From assembly GCA_037176845.1 (NCBI GenBank), contig JAYKXP010000029.1:248001-312000 (forward strand): DNA of 64,000 nucleotides. The letters are read 5' to 3'. The DNA is from Paramarasmius palmivorus (taxonomy: Eukaryota > Basidiomycota > Agaricomycetes > Agaricales > Marasmiaceae). A program made the position numbers and the translations under genes. Position 1 is the first letter of the stretch; the number at the start of each line of letters is the position of its first letter. Below are positions 31,661-45,745 of this stretch, piece by piece. The notes under the pieces are model-generated. The model saw nothing but the letters and a program-made list of their open reading frames with translations. It did not search any database and was not told where the DNA came from.

Positions 31661-32398
31661 CATGTTCAATGCTTCGGATCATAGGATATGGGTATGATGA
31701 ATGTTTATTTTACGTTTTTATGTTTTATGCTACATGTAACATGTTTGTTACCAGTTTACCGTAGCGTGTTCGACTAGTTTACGGACCACGACTGAGTGTT
31801 GCACTGGATGCCTATTGTTCTTTATTACAGTACTTAGATAGATATCATATCAGATGATAGAAGCCCTCTATTCATACAAATACTCAGATTTTTTTCTGAG
31901 CCTCGTGTAGCACAGGAACAAATCGGTAACCGCCGAAACACGTTTTTTTCCTGACCGTCATCATTTCACAGCATCCTACGGCATCCAACACGAGGTTTAC
32001 ACTCCTCCATCGCCCTTATCTGATGACTGATGATTATTTTGGGCAACACGGAACGTGGACCGCCCAACTGAAGCAGATTACATTTCAGTGCAAGGACAAA
32101 CGTGATTCACACGTTGAAAGTCGCTCTCTCGCCTGGACGGGTTTCAGAGCAACAGCCCCAGTGATGCTTTAGTCACCTGCAGGATTTGTCGCCTGCTCGC
32201 AATTCGGCTCAGGTCGGGTTCATAGAAGCACCATGTGTTAAACTGCTCTTCATCCACGTTTTGTCGTTGAGATTCTGTGAGTCACCTATAAAATTCTCTG
32301 CGCTCGAATTCTCAACAATCGTCTCCCACTCTTCACCCTGGTCATTACTATCGTTTTCTAGACACCGTGAGGCAAGTTCGTAACCAACTATATCGATT
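31661..32398. other. Intergenic, promoter of F-box gene 3
   Basis: About 0.74 kb, AT-rich on the left, without coding structure. It contains the TATA box listed separately. Confidence 0.4.
32287..32294 (+). promoter_or_regulatory. TATA box of F-box gene 3
   Basis: TATAAAAT about 105 bp upstream of the ATG, followed by a pyrimidine-rich leader. Confidence 0.45.
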
Positions 32399-33994
32399 AT
32401 GGAGGTGACGGGGGCCTACGTCGACGAGCTCGAAGCTTTGCAGGTCTCCAGGAGAACGGCTTTGATCTCGCAGAGTGCGCATAGATCCTGCTTGAATACA
32501 TCGACTGCAATGCCAACGGAGGTTTTAGTCGCTATGTTTGAACAGTGCGTCCTGGCCGATACGAGTGGACATGCTCTATCATGTCGTGCGATGCCCTGGG
32601 TTTTATCGCAGACTTGTCGGAGATGGCGTACGATAGCGACTTCAACACCTTCGTTATGGCGAATCATCCGATTGGACACACAAAAATACGACATTCGCAA
32701 TCGCTACGCCTCCTCGTTATACATGTTCCGCGCCTGGCTTGAGAGGTCCAAATCTCTGCCAATATCATGCTTGGTAATCCTTGGAGAGGAACCCTCTTGT
32801 GCTCAATTCAACACAGAGGTTGTCGATTTGCTCATAGGCCACTCCGCTCGATGGTACGCAGCATCCTTTTGTTTTGGGACGCTCGATGATTTATTTCATC
32901 GCTTGCGCACTGTGCCCTCCGATCTACCTCTGCTTCGCTCTATTAGAGTCGAGGTCATCATTCCAAGGACTTCCAGAGGACACCGGGATATTCCTATGAC
33001 CTGGACTGCACCTAATCTCAGGGAGGCAGCTTTTCTCGTTTTTGACGAATACGGAAGCCGCCAGCCATCATTGATGCTCCCGTGGTCGCAGCTGGAAGTT
33101 TTCGAATGGACCCCTAATAGAGCAGACGACTTCCTAAGCATCTCGTCCACCTTCACAAGTCTGAGATACTGCTATCTACAGATACCATACCACACCCACC
33201 TCAGCTCCTCAGAGCACCACACACTTCCACAACTCCTTCGTTTCGATATCTCTGGACCTTACCAGAGCATCCTCGCCATCATGAATCACCTTTCTCTCCC
33301 TTCCCTCCAATGTTTCAGCTTAGATACCCACGAACAAATAGGAACAGTTGCAGATCATCTTCTTGCTGCTATTTCCAGACTTCAAGCACGAAGTGTGTGT
33401 GGTATACGGCATCTTTCGGCGCCATTCTCTCTTTTTTCTTCCCCGAACTCCACAGCGCTCGCGGCGAAGGTTGATACGATTCGGGAGCTTCGGGTCCTTC
33501 TGAGTGTAGAAGAAGAGAATGCCCAAGCTATCATCAACTTGCGCGATACGCCCATCTTTCCAAACCTCGAGGTGTTACATTTATTGTTCCGAGAGCCACC
33601 GGACGAAGGATGTATCTTTTCTGATATGGCCGACGTGATCGAGGCTCGATATTCCCCGCAGACGTCGGTGAGAAGATTGGAGAAGGTATCACTGGATGTC
33701 ATTCGCCCACCGGAGGCCTCAGATATGCGCATTTCAGCGACCGTCAATACATTTCAGAGGCTCCTTGGCCTGGAAAAATGTGGGCTAGTCTTACTTGGTT
33801 CGGTTGTGGAGGGTAGATGGAATTCTATTTACGCAGAAGGTTGTTGGACCGACGAAGACATGGGGAGAGTAGGGCGATATTGGGCTGATTTTGGGTACAG
33901 TGACTGGTTATATGAGGCGGAAATAGGGAACTCGTTCGTCGGTATGTCTGAATCTTACCTTAGCACCGTCATGCTAATGGACCTTTCGAAATAG
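32399..33994 (+). CDS. F-box-like protein 3
   Basis: The single open frame gives 531 aa. The N-terminal coiled coil is shorter than in copies 1 and 2. The F-box-like part has MPTEVLVAMFEQC and WVLSQTCRRWRTIATSTPSLWRIIRL. The body keeps LPWSQLEVFEWTPN, FTSLRYCYLQI and LSLPSLQCF, and the tail keeps YWADFGYSDWL. After that motif the frame runs about 30 residues further than in the two paralogues. A well-formed intron lies there (33942-34043: GTATGT donor, GCTAAC branch, TACAG acceptor), and splicing it would give 523 aa ending at 34072. Its expected role is SCF substrate recognition, as for its paralogues. Confidence 0.76.
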   Translation: MEVTGAYVDELEALQVSRRTALISQSAHRSCLNTSTAMPTEVLVAMFEQCVLADTSGHALSCRAMPWVLSQTCRRWRTIATSTPSLWRIIRLDTQKYDIRNRYASSLYMFRAWLERSKSLPISCLVILGEEPSCAQFNTEVVDLLIGHSARWYAASFCFGTLDDLFHRLRTVPSDLPLLRSIRVEVIIPRTSRGHRDIPMTWTAPNLREAAFLVFDEYGSRQPSLMLPWSQLEVFEWTPNRADDFLSISSTFTSLRYCYLQIPYHTHLSSSEHHTLPQLLRFDISGPYQSILAIMNHLSLPSLQCFSLDTHEQIGTVADHLLAAISRLQARSVCGIRHLSAPFSLFSSPNSTALAAKVDTIRELRVLLSVEEENAQAIINLRDTPIFPNLEVLHLLFREPPDEGCIFSDMADVIEARYSPQTSVRRLEKVSLDVIRPPEASDMRISATVNTFQRLLGLEKCGLVLLGSVVEGRWNSIYAEGCWTDEDMGRVGRYWADFGYSDWLYEAEIGNSFVGMSESYLSTVMLMDLSK

Positions 33995-34072
33995 CGAAGA
34001 ACATTTGTTAATGCGAGACTGATAAGCTAACGCTATTGTACAGGTGGAAAAGAGCGGACCTTTGTTTCGTGA

Positions 34073-37000
34073 ATACTGCTGTAATCTTAATTTATCATTG
34101 ATGATGGGTAATATGTCTTTGGATCCTTCAATTATTCTAGAACTGGAGCCGCGCAAAGCAGTCTCCGCACTGCAAAGGGGACTGGTTCTTCAACAGGATA
34201 TTACACGATCAGCGATTCTTACACTTGGACATACTATTCAATGGTAATCTCCGGAGATGAAAAGGTGGCGGCAGAGAGTATGTGTGACACTACTGAAACT
34301 TGATCTCGCTCTCGTCAATGTATATACGGAGTTTGCGTAGGTTGCAAGCAGCTTGCATGCCACCATAATGAACCGGGAAAGGTACAACTATATTGAGCTT
34401 CGGGGAACTACATACAATCATGCAAGCCAAGCGCTTTCAGAGTCATGAGTTCTTGGTCTAGGTTCGACTGTTCTTTACCAGCCGAGCGGCAGCGAGGAAA
34501 GGCCCTTGACTGACCAGGACCGTACCACTGCTTGTATACATCAAATAGATAGGAACTGACATGTAGAAGCACGAGTTTGATGCAGTTGGGATAATGTCCT
34601 TCTCATACCACGGAGCTTGCCTAGAAGTGCTCATCAAGGTTGTGTAGTAATTTCAAGCAAGCAGAAGTTTGACTCGAGCACGGAAAAACCGTGATAGACT
34701 CTGTCCACCCGATCACGGTGGCTGCACAGGACGATACTCAGGGCGAGGGATCCGATAGGAATGGCGGGGAGGTCATAATGCGCGCTAACAGCGAGGAGAT
34801 GTCTCGAGGACACTGAGTCGTGAAAGAGAAATGGAAGTCGGAGTTTGTCCAAGAAAAGATCGGTGCCTCAAATTGTGTTTCGATACCCGTATATTCACCA
34901 AATCTCAAGATGCGGGATCTAGTGGTAGTAATCGAGGCTTCGACTTAAATGCAATCACAGCGTTCCCGCACCCAGGACGCACGGTCCCACTGTTTGGATC
35001 TGAATTCTGTTGATTTACTGGATGCGCCATCTGGATCGAAATGTCTGGAAATAGCATGTCACAAGATAGACAGGTGCCCGCATGTTGAATCGAGAGTTTG
35101 GGACCAGAGAATAACATGCATTAATGGAGGGATATTTGCGTCCCTCAAATTCCGAAGAATCGAGACCGAGACCAAGACCAAGAAACACAGAATGGAGCTT
35201 GCATCATTGAGTCGTCAACATCTGTGACAACGTCTGGGTCGATTGATAGACAGACTGCCGGAAATTTCATGTCCTGACCGCATTCGTGTTTGGGGTGAGA
35301 TCGTATTGACGGCATCTGGTCTATATTCGCAAAATTGAAGGCTGCACGAGGAAATAAAGACGTCCACATAATATTTCTGAAAGGTGAATGGACTCACAGG
35401 ATCAAGAGTGAAGGATCCGCATGGAATGATCACGGTGTACACCATTCTTAGCTGTGGCTTATGCGTCCGGATCTTTCTCCAGTTAGCATACAATGAGTCC
35501 ATGTAGGAAGTGGAAAACTACCAGTGTCTTGTTTTGTACATGAACCAAATGTGATGCCACTGCACGGTCGCAAACTACATACTGCCACGCCTACCGTTAT
35601 CTTTCTCAAAGATATGAGAGAACAGAACCACGGGTACTAGGGCAGACAAGCATACAGGCGTTAAGCTAGTGTCAGAAATGCGTAATTGGTGACTCCACTT
35701 CCAGCCTTTGGTTATTGAACATGGACGCTTCTGTGAGATGCCGTTGCTTCTTAGAATGCTGTAGCTGAAACATGCTACCTACAAACAGAAGGAGCACTCA
35801 AACAGCGCGGCGTAGATGTGAGTAGTCACACCTAGACTGCACGATTTTGAGAAATAAATGGTGATGGACCTGTCAAGGGAGCCCCCCGTCAAACCTACTT
35901 CAATCCGATCGGAACATACTGCTACTTACTGCTTTATTAGATATCGTGCTTTCCATTCAAGCCCGATTATCGATCAGAAAAAAGTTTGGATAACGAATGG
36001 TGTGAGACTCGAGTTAGAATTCGGATATCGAGTGCCGATATCGGCTGGCAGGGTCGAATGCCTTTCACCAGCGTCTGGTGACCTGAAAATTATGCTATTT
36101 TCTCCGCACGATGACTGCGGCGACATAAGGGTTGAGACGTGAGGAATTTTTGCGTTGAGGGTAAAGAGATTGTGATGGTCGGAGGAAAAGGACGATCGTG
36201 GGAATCTCGTAATTCTCGGAAGTTGCCGTGTCGGGCGTCTAATTTACGACTTGGTTCAAACCTCCATCGTCGAGTTAACAGCTCCAACCTCCAGCAAATC
36301 GTGGTACATATAAAACCCGTTATCCAGGTTATGAATTGACTGCAGGCTATTATTTGACACTTTTGAGTCTCACTGGGTGAGATAGGACCTCAGAGATTTA
36401 GCCGTGTATTTGGCAACTGTGAATCAACACTATCATCAACGTGCTACAAGTTAACGGGCGCATCTCGATTCCTCAGAGGATCCACGTACTGGGACTGCGT
36501 TATCCAATATCTTTCTTGTATATCCCGCAAATGGCGTTTCTTGGCTAGCAACGGGCTCGACCCTGGCGCTCAGTGCATTTCTAGCTCAACAATGACAACA
36601 GCATGTTGCAATAGTGACGCCACTGAGTCGACACCGCATGTGCCCAAAATTCTATCATTGGGTACTCCTCAATATCCTCGCTCTGCCTGAAATGGAAACA
36701 GACTTTCAACCGTTGAACCGTCGGCCCTCATAGACATCACAGGACATTGGACTATCCCTTCTTTGTCGGTAGCTCCATCTAGCTTTCTCTACTACGCCAC
36801 TCCTCCCGATTATTCCGGGATCCTCCAAGAAATCACGAAAGACATAGACAAGTCATCAATTGTGTATGTCAAGCCTATTGCCCTCCAGTGATCTCCCAAA
36901 TCCTAATCAACCTCCTGACGTTTAATTTCCGAGAAACAATAGAGTTCTGGAGCATTTGGGCCAACTAAAGTTACAATTCCCGAATGATAGGGAGACCAAG

Positions 37001-38520
37001 CTTGACTGTCCTATACATTTGTTTCTTGGGGCTCGACGTGCCTGTTGCGGTAGTTCTACACGATATGTCGACGGCGTGTCATTCGTCTTGAAAAAATTCC
37101 GAGGATCAAACGTTTCTGACTAGTTCGAAAGATGCTCGACTTCGAGTACGTGCACGAATACCCAGCCCTTATTGCGGTGAGTACTTGACATTTGATCAGC
37201 GTCAGGTTTTCACAGCAGGAAGTCTCCTAGGGGCCAAAGGCGATCACCGTCCAACGTGTGAAGTGGCTCGAGCTCATGCATATCTTTTCCAAATACTCAA
37301 GGTTCTTGGTGTGTTCCTTGGCATTCTCCGGATTCCTGCACAAGTCGTGAGTGGTACAACCTCGATGGTGCTACCTAATTACATCGCAGCCCTATTCAGG
37401 GCGAGGTATGCCCTGCTAGATTTTGAAGGCAATCCTGAAAGTTGCACATCATCGCGTACAAAATGTACGTACGTGCTCCGACCCAAATTTCGATCCGTGC
37501 AACTTCCGAGTGGGGCCACATCTTGAAGATAACGGGCTATCCTATTGGGCTAAGGAGTGTCGTGAGCCAATGGTACAGGATCAGTGGCTATTCCCATATA
37601 TGCTGTTACAGTACTGCTCCCGAATTTCCTTCGCGTGTTTAATGATACTCCCATTGGTTTTATAACTTTATTTTGATATTGGAACTACCATCCCTAATCA
37701 TTGGAGACTATCGATGGCTGTCAAGGCGCATCAAGACATCCTGTACGCATGTACAAAACTTTGTCTGCTAGTATGCGTCTCGTTCAAGCTTGGGGGACAC
37801 AGGCTTATCAAGTTGACCATCTCAAGCGCCCAATCAACTTCGACGAAGTAGTGGCATATTGTCCTTAATTCAATTGCACCAGCCAAAGGCGTCCTACTTC
37901 ACTTCATACCAATCAAGTATATGGTTACTGGCAACAAGAAGTTGAAGCAGGCTTCTGTGTCAGAATGGCCAATTTCTGACTAAATTTTTCAAGCTACGTG
38001 GCAAAAAGGCGTACAAAGGGTGTACAGCTCATACAATTATCATCGCTTCACCCTCACTCAAATTATGGGCGCGAGGTTCCTTGAACAACGTGTTTGTCAA
38101 GTGACCGCGAGAGCAGATCACGAGCATCCTACTGTGGGCAGTGACAGCGTTACTGTCACAAAAATTTCCCGTTTGTGCCAAACAAGGGTACCGCAATTTC
38201 GGTGGTCCCTTTTCCCTTTCTGAGTCTTGCATTCCTCTTTTCATTGTTTTATTCATTGCTTGGACCTTCTATCACACTAGATTGGCCTGAAGCTACCCGA
38301 AATTTCCATATATCGACGCGTCCAAGCAGGTTGCGCATTGTTCTCCAAAGTTCAACTGTCCAAGCAGCGCGGGAGTCCTATTGTCTATTGTCGTTCGAAG
38401 GCCTAGCGTTCGAGTATAAATACTCTCTTGAATTCCCCAGTATCCGCTATCCAAAGTCCACACTGTACTCCCCTGCTTTTCGAGCCACTAGAATCACAGC
38501 CCAACTCCAACCCGAACATC
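34073..38520. other. Gene-poor region of about 4.4 kb
   Basis: No gene could be supported on either strand. Open frames are short and lack splice-joined partners. Around 37133-37290 there are exon-like pieces: MLDFEYVHEYPALIA before a GTGAGT donor, then GPKAITVQRVKWLELMHIF after a CTAG acceptor. These may be a decayed gene. The last 110 bp hold the kinase promoter. Confidence 0.4.
38415..38422 (+). promoter_or_regulatory. TATA box of the FHA-domain kinase
   Basis: TATAAATA about 100 bp upstream of the chosen ATG, in the sequence GAGTATAAATACTC, which is itself a palindrome. Confidence 0.5.
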
Positions 38521-41149
<2,629 letters not shown>

Positions 41150-42098
41150 ACGGTGGATATCTGTCATTCCTCAAGTCGCTCTGCTATGATTATCTCTTTT
41201 TGCTTTCCTTTCTTGAACTAATTTCCTTTTCCGCGTCCGTCTGACCTGTCATTTATCTGTATTCATGTATATCGATATCATGGACTTACTCCACCTCACT
41301 TACAGTATTCCACATGCATTTTCTATCACTACCCATCTACGTATTGCATTCGCTTTGGCATCCCTACACCCACTGTTGATATCGTCCTGTACATTCTGTC
41401 TCATAGTCACTTCTTGGCCAATATGGTATCGTACATTTGCCTTAGGAACTCAAGGCCCAGAACGGTTGGGTTCTCGTTCCGACTCGGTTCTAGTGCAGAA
41501 TCTACACCCAAGGAGTTGAAGAGGACTATAATTTTCCAGAGAATGATTTGAGCCGCATTCTCGGTTCTAAGGCCTCAGGATTTCGAGGCTTCTGTCATTT
41601 GAAGGAAACGCAACTTACATAAATTTTACATAACCTTAGGCAGAAAAAACATCGTTGCTGTCAAATTTTAATCTTGTGAATAGAACTACGCGAACAGGTA
41701 AGTATGTGAGCGCATGGCGTAAATAAATCCTTCGCCAGCAGTATCAAGTGACTTCTTTCTATTGTGTCCACATGTTCCGAACGCTTGTGATTGCACGAGT
41801 GAACTCTAATCGCTTTACCGAATCGGAAGATGGGAAAGTAAACGAACAGATTCTCCTTTTGCTCGAGAGCGCCACTCAGGTTAATGCGTATGAGAATATG
41901 CGGTATCATTATACATGCCGGCTCCGCAGAGCTGAGGCAGTTGTCTCCTGAAGTCGTTAAACCTAATATGATTATGTACTTAAAGCAAGGTAAATGTAAA
42001 GGATAGCAGAGATAGCAGTGCGACAGCATGTACAAGTAAATACAGCTTGTATACAAATGACTTGGGCGAGGGTATAATAAAGCAAGCATCAAAGCGAC
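41150..42098. other. Intergenic between convergent genes, no gene seen
   Basis: About 0.95 kb. It holds the 3' ends of the kinase and of the minus-strand zinc-cluster gene. No coding exon is seen. Confidence 0.4.
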
Positions 42099-43865
42099 TT
42101 ATCCTGCCTGTCTCCTCCTTGCATGGGTGCTCGGACCGGTCTCAGCATTGGAATTGCTGTCATTCGAGGCGGGAGGTGCGGAAGGCTTCTTTTTCCGTTG
42201 CCCACGCCGGCTCTCGGTCGGGAAGACACACTTCAGTGACCGTCGTTGACATTGACTGTAAGAAAAAAACAAAACTCTATCAGCATCTGCATCAGATCTG
42301 GCACATGCGCCAGGGGAAGAATTTTCCGCAATGACAAGAATGATGCGGCACTGATACACACCCTCAGGTGGGGGTAGCTCAGAAGTCGTGAATAGTAACG
42401 CCCCTATGTGTGCTTGGTTGAAGGAAACAAACACCTACTTGCAAGTTTTCTCGACTGTACCAGCAACAGGCGGGCCACATGCAATCTGATAACATTTCGG
42501 GGGAATATCAGTAGGCTGCATCAGAAACGGCAACATCGGATCCTTACCTTTCGACCACGGCAGAAATTACACGCCAATGTCTGTGTCTTCTTCTTCTCCA
42601 CAGGTCTCCGGTTGATTGGCAGTGGACTGAGTCGCATCAGTGCTGGCGCATTAGAGTTATCTTGCCGTTGCTCGTCCTGAGTTTGAGGAGCGGTTGTCGC
42701 CGACGCCGGCGGTGGGGTAGCCGGAAGAATGGCAGTACGACGGCCGTATGTTGTTAACGTGGGAGGTGCCAATTGACTTTCAGTAGTAGCATCATGACTG
42801 GAAGAGGGCCTAGAGCTGGATGGTGAAACGCTTTCGTGCGATCTCACTCGCAAACTAGGCCAGGTTCCTGTAACCTGAGAAGGTACCAAATTCAGGTCCT
42901 CTATCCTCCCGTTGTCATCGTCCCCTGCCTCTCCTTGTGGATGTGCCTCGTCATCGGAAAGGAAAGATTCGGTGTCGAGATGGTCGTATCCTTGGTCATC
43001 GTCTTCCACACTCATTGGAGAAAGAGGACCATTACTACCCATCACCCTTCCATCAACTGCGCGCGAAGAGAGTGTAGTACTTTCCGTAGATGGTGTAGTT
43101 GCGTTGGTGTGCTGATTAAATAGAAAATATTAGTAAGGATGCTCTTCTGGAGAAGACGACTACACTCGCACTCACACTGCAGACTCCTGCGCTATTGATG
43201 GCCAAGGCTTCGTTGTCGTCGTCGGCCCCGCAGCTTGCAAGCATACCAATACTTATCGACGGCATGGACGACGATGTTGTCTGATCGGTGCTCCTCTCGT
43301 CTGAGCGTCTGCATAATGCCGAGCTTCCAGAAAGGTCCATCGACGGACACGCCTTACGTTGTCCTGGAGGGTAGAAACCAGTGCCCTCGATATATGAGTT
43401 CTTGGGAATAGGGTAAGGGGACCAATGGCGTTGGTCGGGCAGTGGCCGTGGTGCATCAGGAAATGTCATATAAAAGTTATCGTTGATTTCGCGGACAGTA
43501 TCCGCGTAGCTGGAGTCATTAGAATGAGATGGGGAAACATCAGGTACGTCGTGGTAACACTGCAAATCAGATGCTATAAGTCGTGACGACGACATCAGAG
43601 GCATCACGTACTTGTAGTTGCCAATAGTAGGTTGCCCGCCGACCACTTTCTTCGTCATGGACCGCCTCTGTACGGAGTACCTGACAATACGAAGGGGATG
43701 CCGAAGGGTATTTGTTCGTCGTCGTCAGAGGGGGGTAAGAGGCATTAAGGTGGTGCATCACGGTGTACACAGGGAACGCTGGTGAACAAGGCCAAACAAG
43801 AGATTCGAAACACAAATACGGTGGTGGCGACTTGGGCACGGTGTCATCCGGAAGCAAGGAGAGTT
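42099..43865 (-). CDS. Regulator with a C-terminal Zn2Cys6 cluster (5' end incomplete)
   Basis: This is a putative transcription factor. In reading order the exons are 43865-43681, 43559-43176, 43111-42548, 42485-42439 and 42255-42099. About 445 aa are resolved. The first listed exon starts after a TTCAG acceptor in phase 2, so a short upstream exon with the ATG is missing from the model. The protein is Ser/Pro/Asp-rich for most of its length (SMSVEDDDQGYDHLDTESF-type acidic stretches, possible activation region). The zinc cluster lies near the C-terminus: CNFCRGRKIACGP, then CNQCQRRSLKC (CX2CX6CX11CX2CX6C), assembled over three exons, with a basic RRGQRKKK tail. This C-terminal position is unusual compared with Gal4-type factors, but I recall it in some basidiomycete regulators. 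One intron (42256-42438) is long at 183 nt. Confidence 0.74.
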
Positions 43866-45745
43866 CTGAAATGCTATAACACCCAGTTATATAATGGGAT
43901 CTTTGAAACGGGTCGTCGGCTCCAGTTCAGCGCACGCTAGGGAGAATCCATCACATGATGATAGATAAATTCAACCTAAATGTGCTGTGCCGTAAAGGCA
44001 GGGCTGTTTAAGGTTCTAGGGCTTCATCAACCCCGGTTGAAACTGTTCTTGTAGGAAAACACGGGTTTGAATAGAAATGATGTGTCTATTGGTAATCGGA
44101 ATCGCTGAAATCAAGCCCATATCAGTCAGTCTTTTGGGAAACATGAATATATATGTCATACCGACATAGGAACCTCCTAGTGTTCTCGGTATGTGGCTCG
44201 CGTACAAGTTATAAGCGTCTATCTCCACTCGCCACTTCTTTCACACCCAGGCAAACAGGTCCAACCCCACGTTGCATCAATATGCAAAGTCACCATCTCA
44301 AGTCAATAACTCAAACACGCAAGCGAGGTTTGCCCCCAAGAAATGTTGCCAACGTACGATCGCGATATAGCCAGAGAAGGCTCGCATGTCTTCCCTGGAA
44401 CCTGGAATTCCTTCCGGATCCCGGGTTACAATAAATTGCAATCAACCAACAATCAACCTGGTTTCAACTTGTGGCTCTGCGGGGTTTGACGGTATGAAGA
44501 TAAGGTAGTTTACTATGAAGAGAATAGACTCACGAAGGAACCCGGGCCCTTCACTACAAGATGAACGGCGAGTAAGTGGATCGAGAGGTCGATAATGTAT
44601 TACGAAATCAGCGATTTAGCTGCCGAGGTTGAATATGGACCAAGGACTCCTTGGTGTATAAACAACAATGCAGAATCAGATACCAAAGCCCTTCTGATAT
44701 CGCTCCACGCACCGTGATCAACGCCAATACACTCATAGTGCAAGCTTGCAGCAAGTTGTGTCGAAGGATCTTCTTCGACGTATTTAGCCACCGCATTCAA
44801 CGTACACGTTAAATCGTCAATTTCCATGCCATCAGCCGACATCCAGCGTTATGTCCTCAGGCCTGTACAATGGAGTATATGCATAGACAATCTGACCGGA
44901 CCGTGGGATGAGTAGCAGCTAATGCATCATATCAGATGTGCCGTGAACCACAAATATCATCCGCACTAAGCTCAGTGGGGCTGGGGCAAAGGGTTGTTTC
45001 AGGCTTCGCCACAGAAGTGCAAACCGGCAGGAGGCTTCGTGACACATTTTCAAGGACAGCCGCTAATGAGTTGGAGCCATTGAGAACATTTGAGAACGGG
45101 AGTAGCGTTGCTACTCACCAATATCGATGCAGCATCGATTCTCAGAGTATCGGTTGTACGCTCTATAGCCACTCTGGAAGACGATTATTGCCTGGCTTCC
45201 CCCGACCTCCTCTGATTTCCGCGACAGACATCAACTTCAGCCATACAGACTACAGATTGCAAGGAAACGCGTGAGACATCGAAGAGAAAGAAGTGAGAAG
45301 GTGCGTCGACGCACCGTGACCGGGACAACACTCCTCAAGAACCTTCAAGTCTATGCCCCCTCTACGGAGAAACGGTAGGAGAACGCGCAGTTACAATGTC
45401 GCGTTTAGCCTTGATGAGCGAATAGCTCATTGTTGAAATCCTGAATGTGTAGCGTTCAAGATGAGGACCGTAAGTCGATTTGGGAGCACAAAGTACTCTT
45501 GTTTGTAGCAGGTTTACCGAGTAAAGCTAGCTTTTGCTACCTGAAATTGCCTGAAATTGAAGTGCCCTGTTGTGTTCAACAATGATAGACCAACGTCGAA
45601 AACATTCTGCGAAAGGCTAGCACGTGCTCGACCCTAACCCTAAGCAAACATCTTCTGGCGCGGGAGTCCGACTGGGTTGGACTTCGGGCTGCTACTACAA
45701 GCCAAGCTTCGGCTCACTTACGACTTCCACGACGACAAGGATATC
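43866..45745. other. Intergenic, no supported gene
   Basis: About 1.9 kb. An 80-codon minus-strand ORF at 44600-44842 starts with ATG but has no recognisable domain or spliced partner. The missing first exon of the zinc-cluster gene is probably within 43870-44050. Confidence 0.35.

Noticed and set aside
38428..38520. N-terminal extension of the FHA kinase
   Set aside because: The extension begins at TTG and overlaps the leader just after the TATA box; the ATG at 38521 is the first usable start.
44600..44842. 80-codon minus-strand ORF with an ATG
   Set aside because: There is no recognisable domain, no splice partners and no promoter signal; it is compatible with chance.
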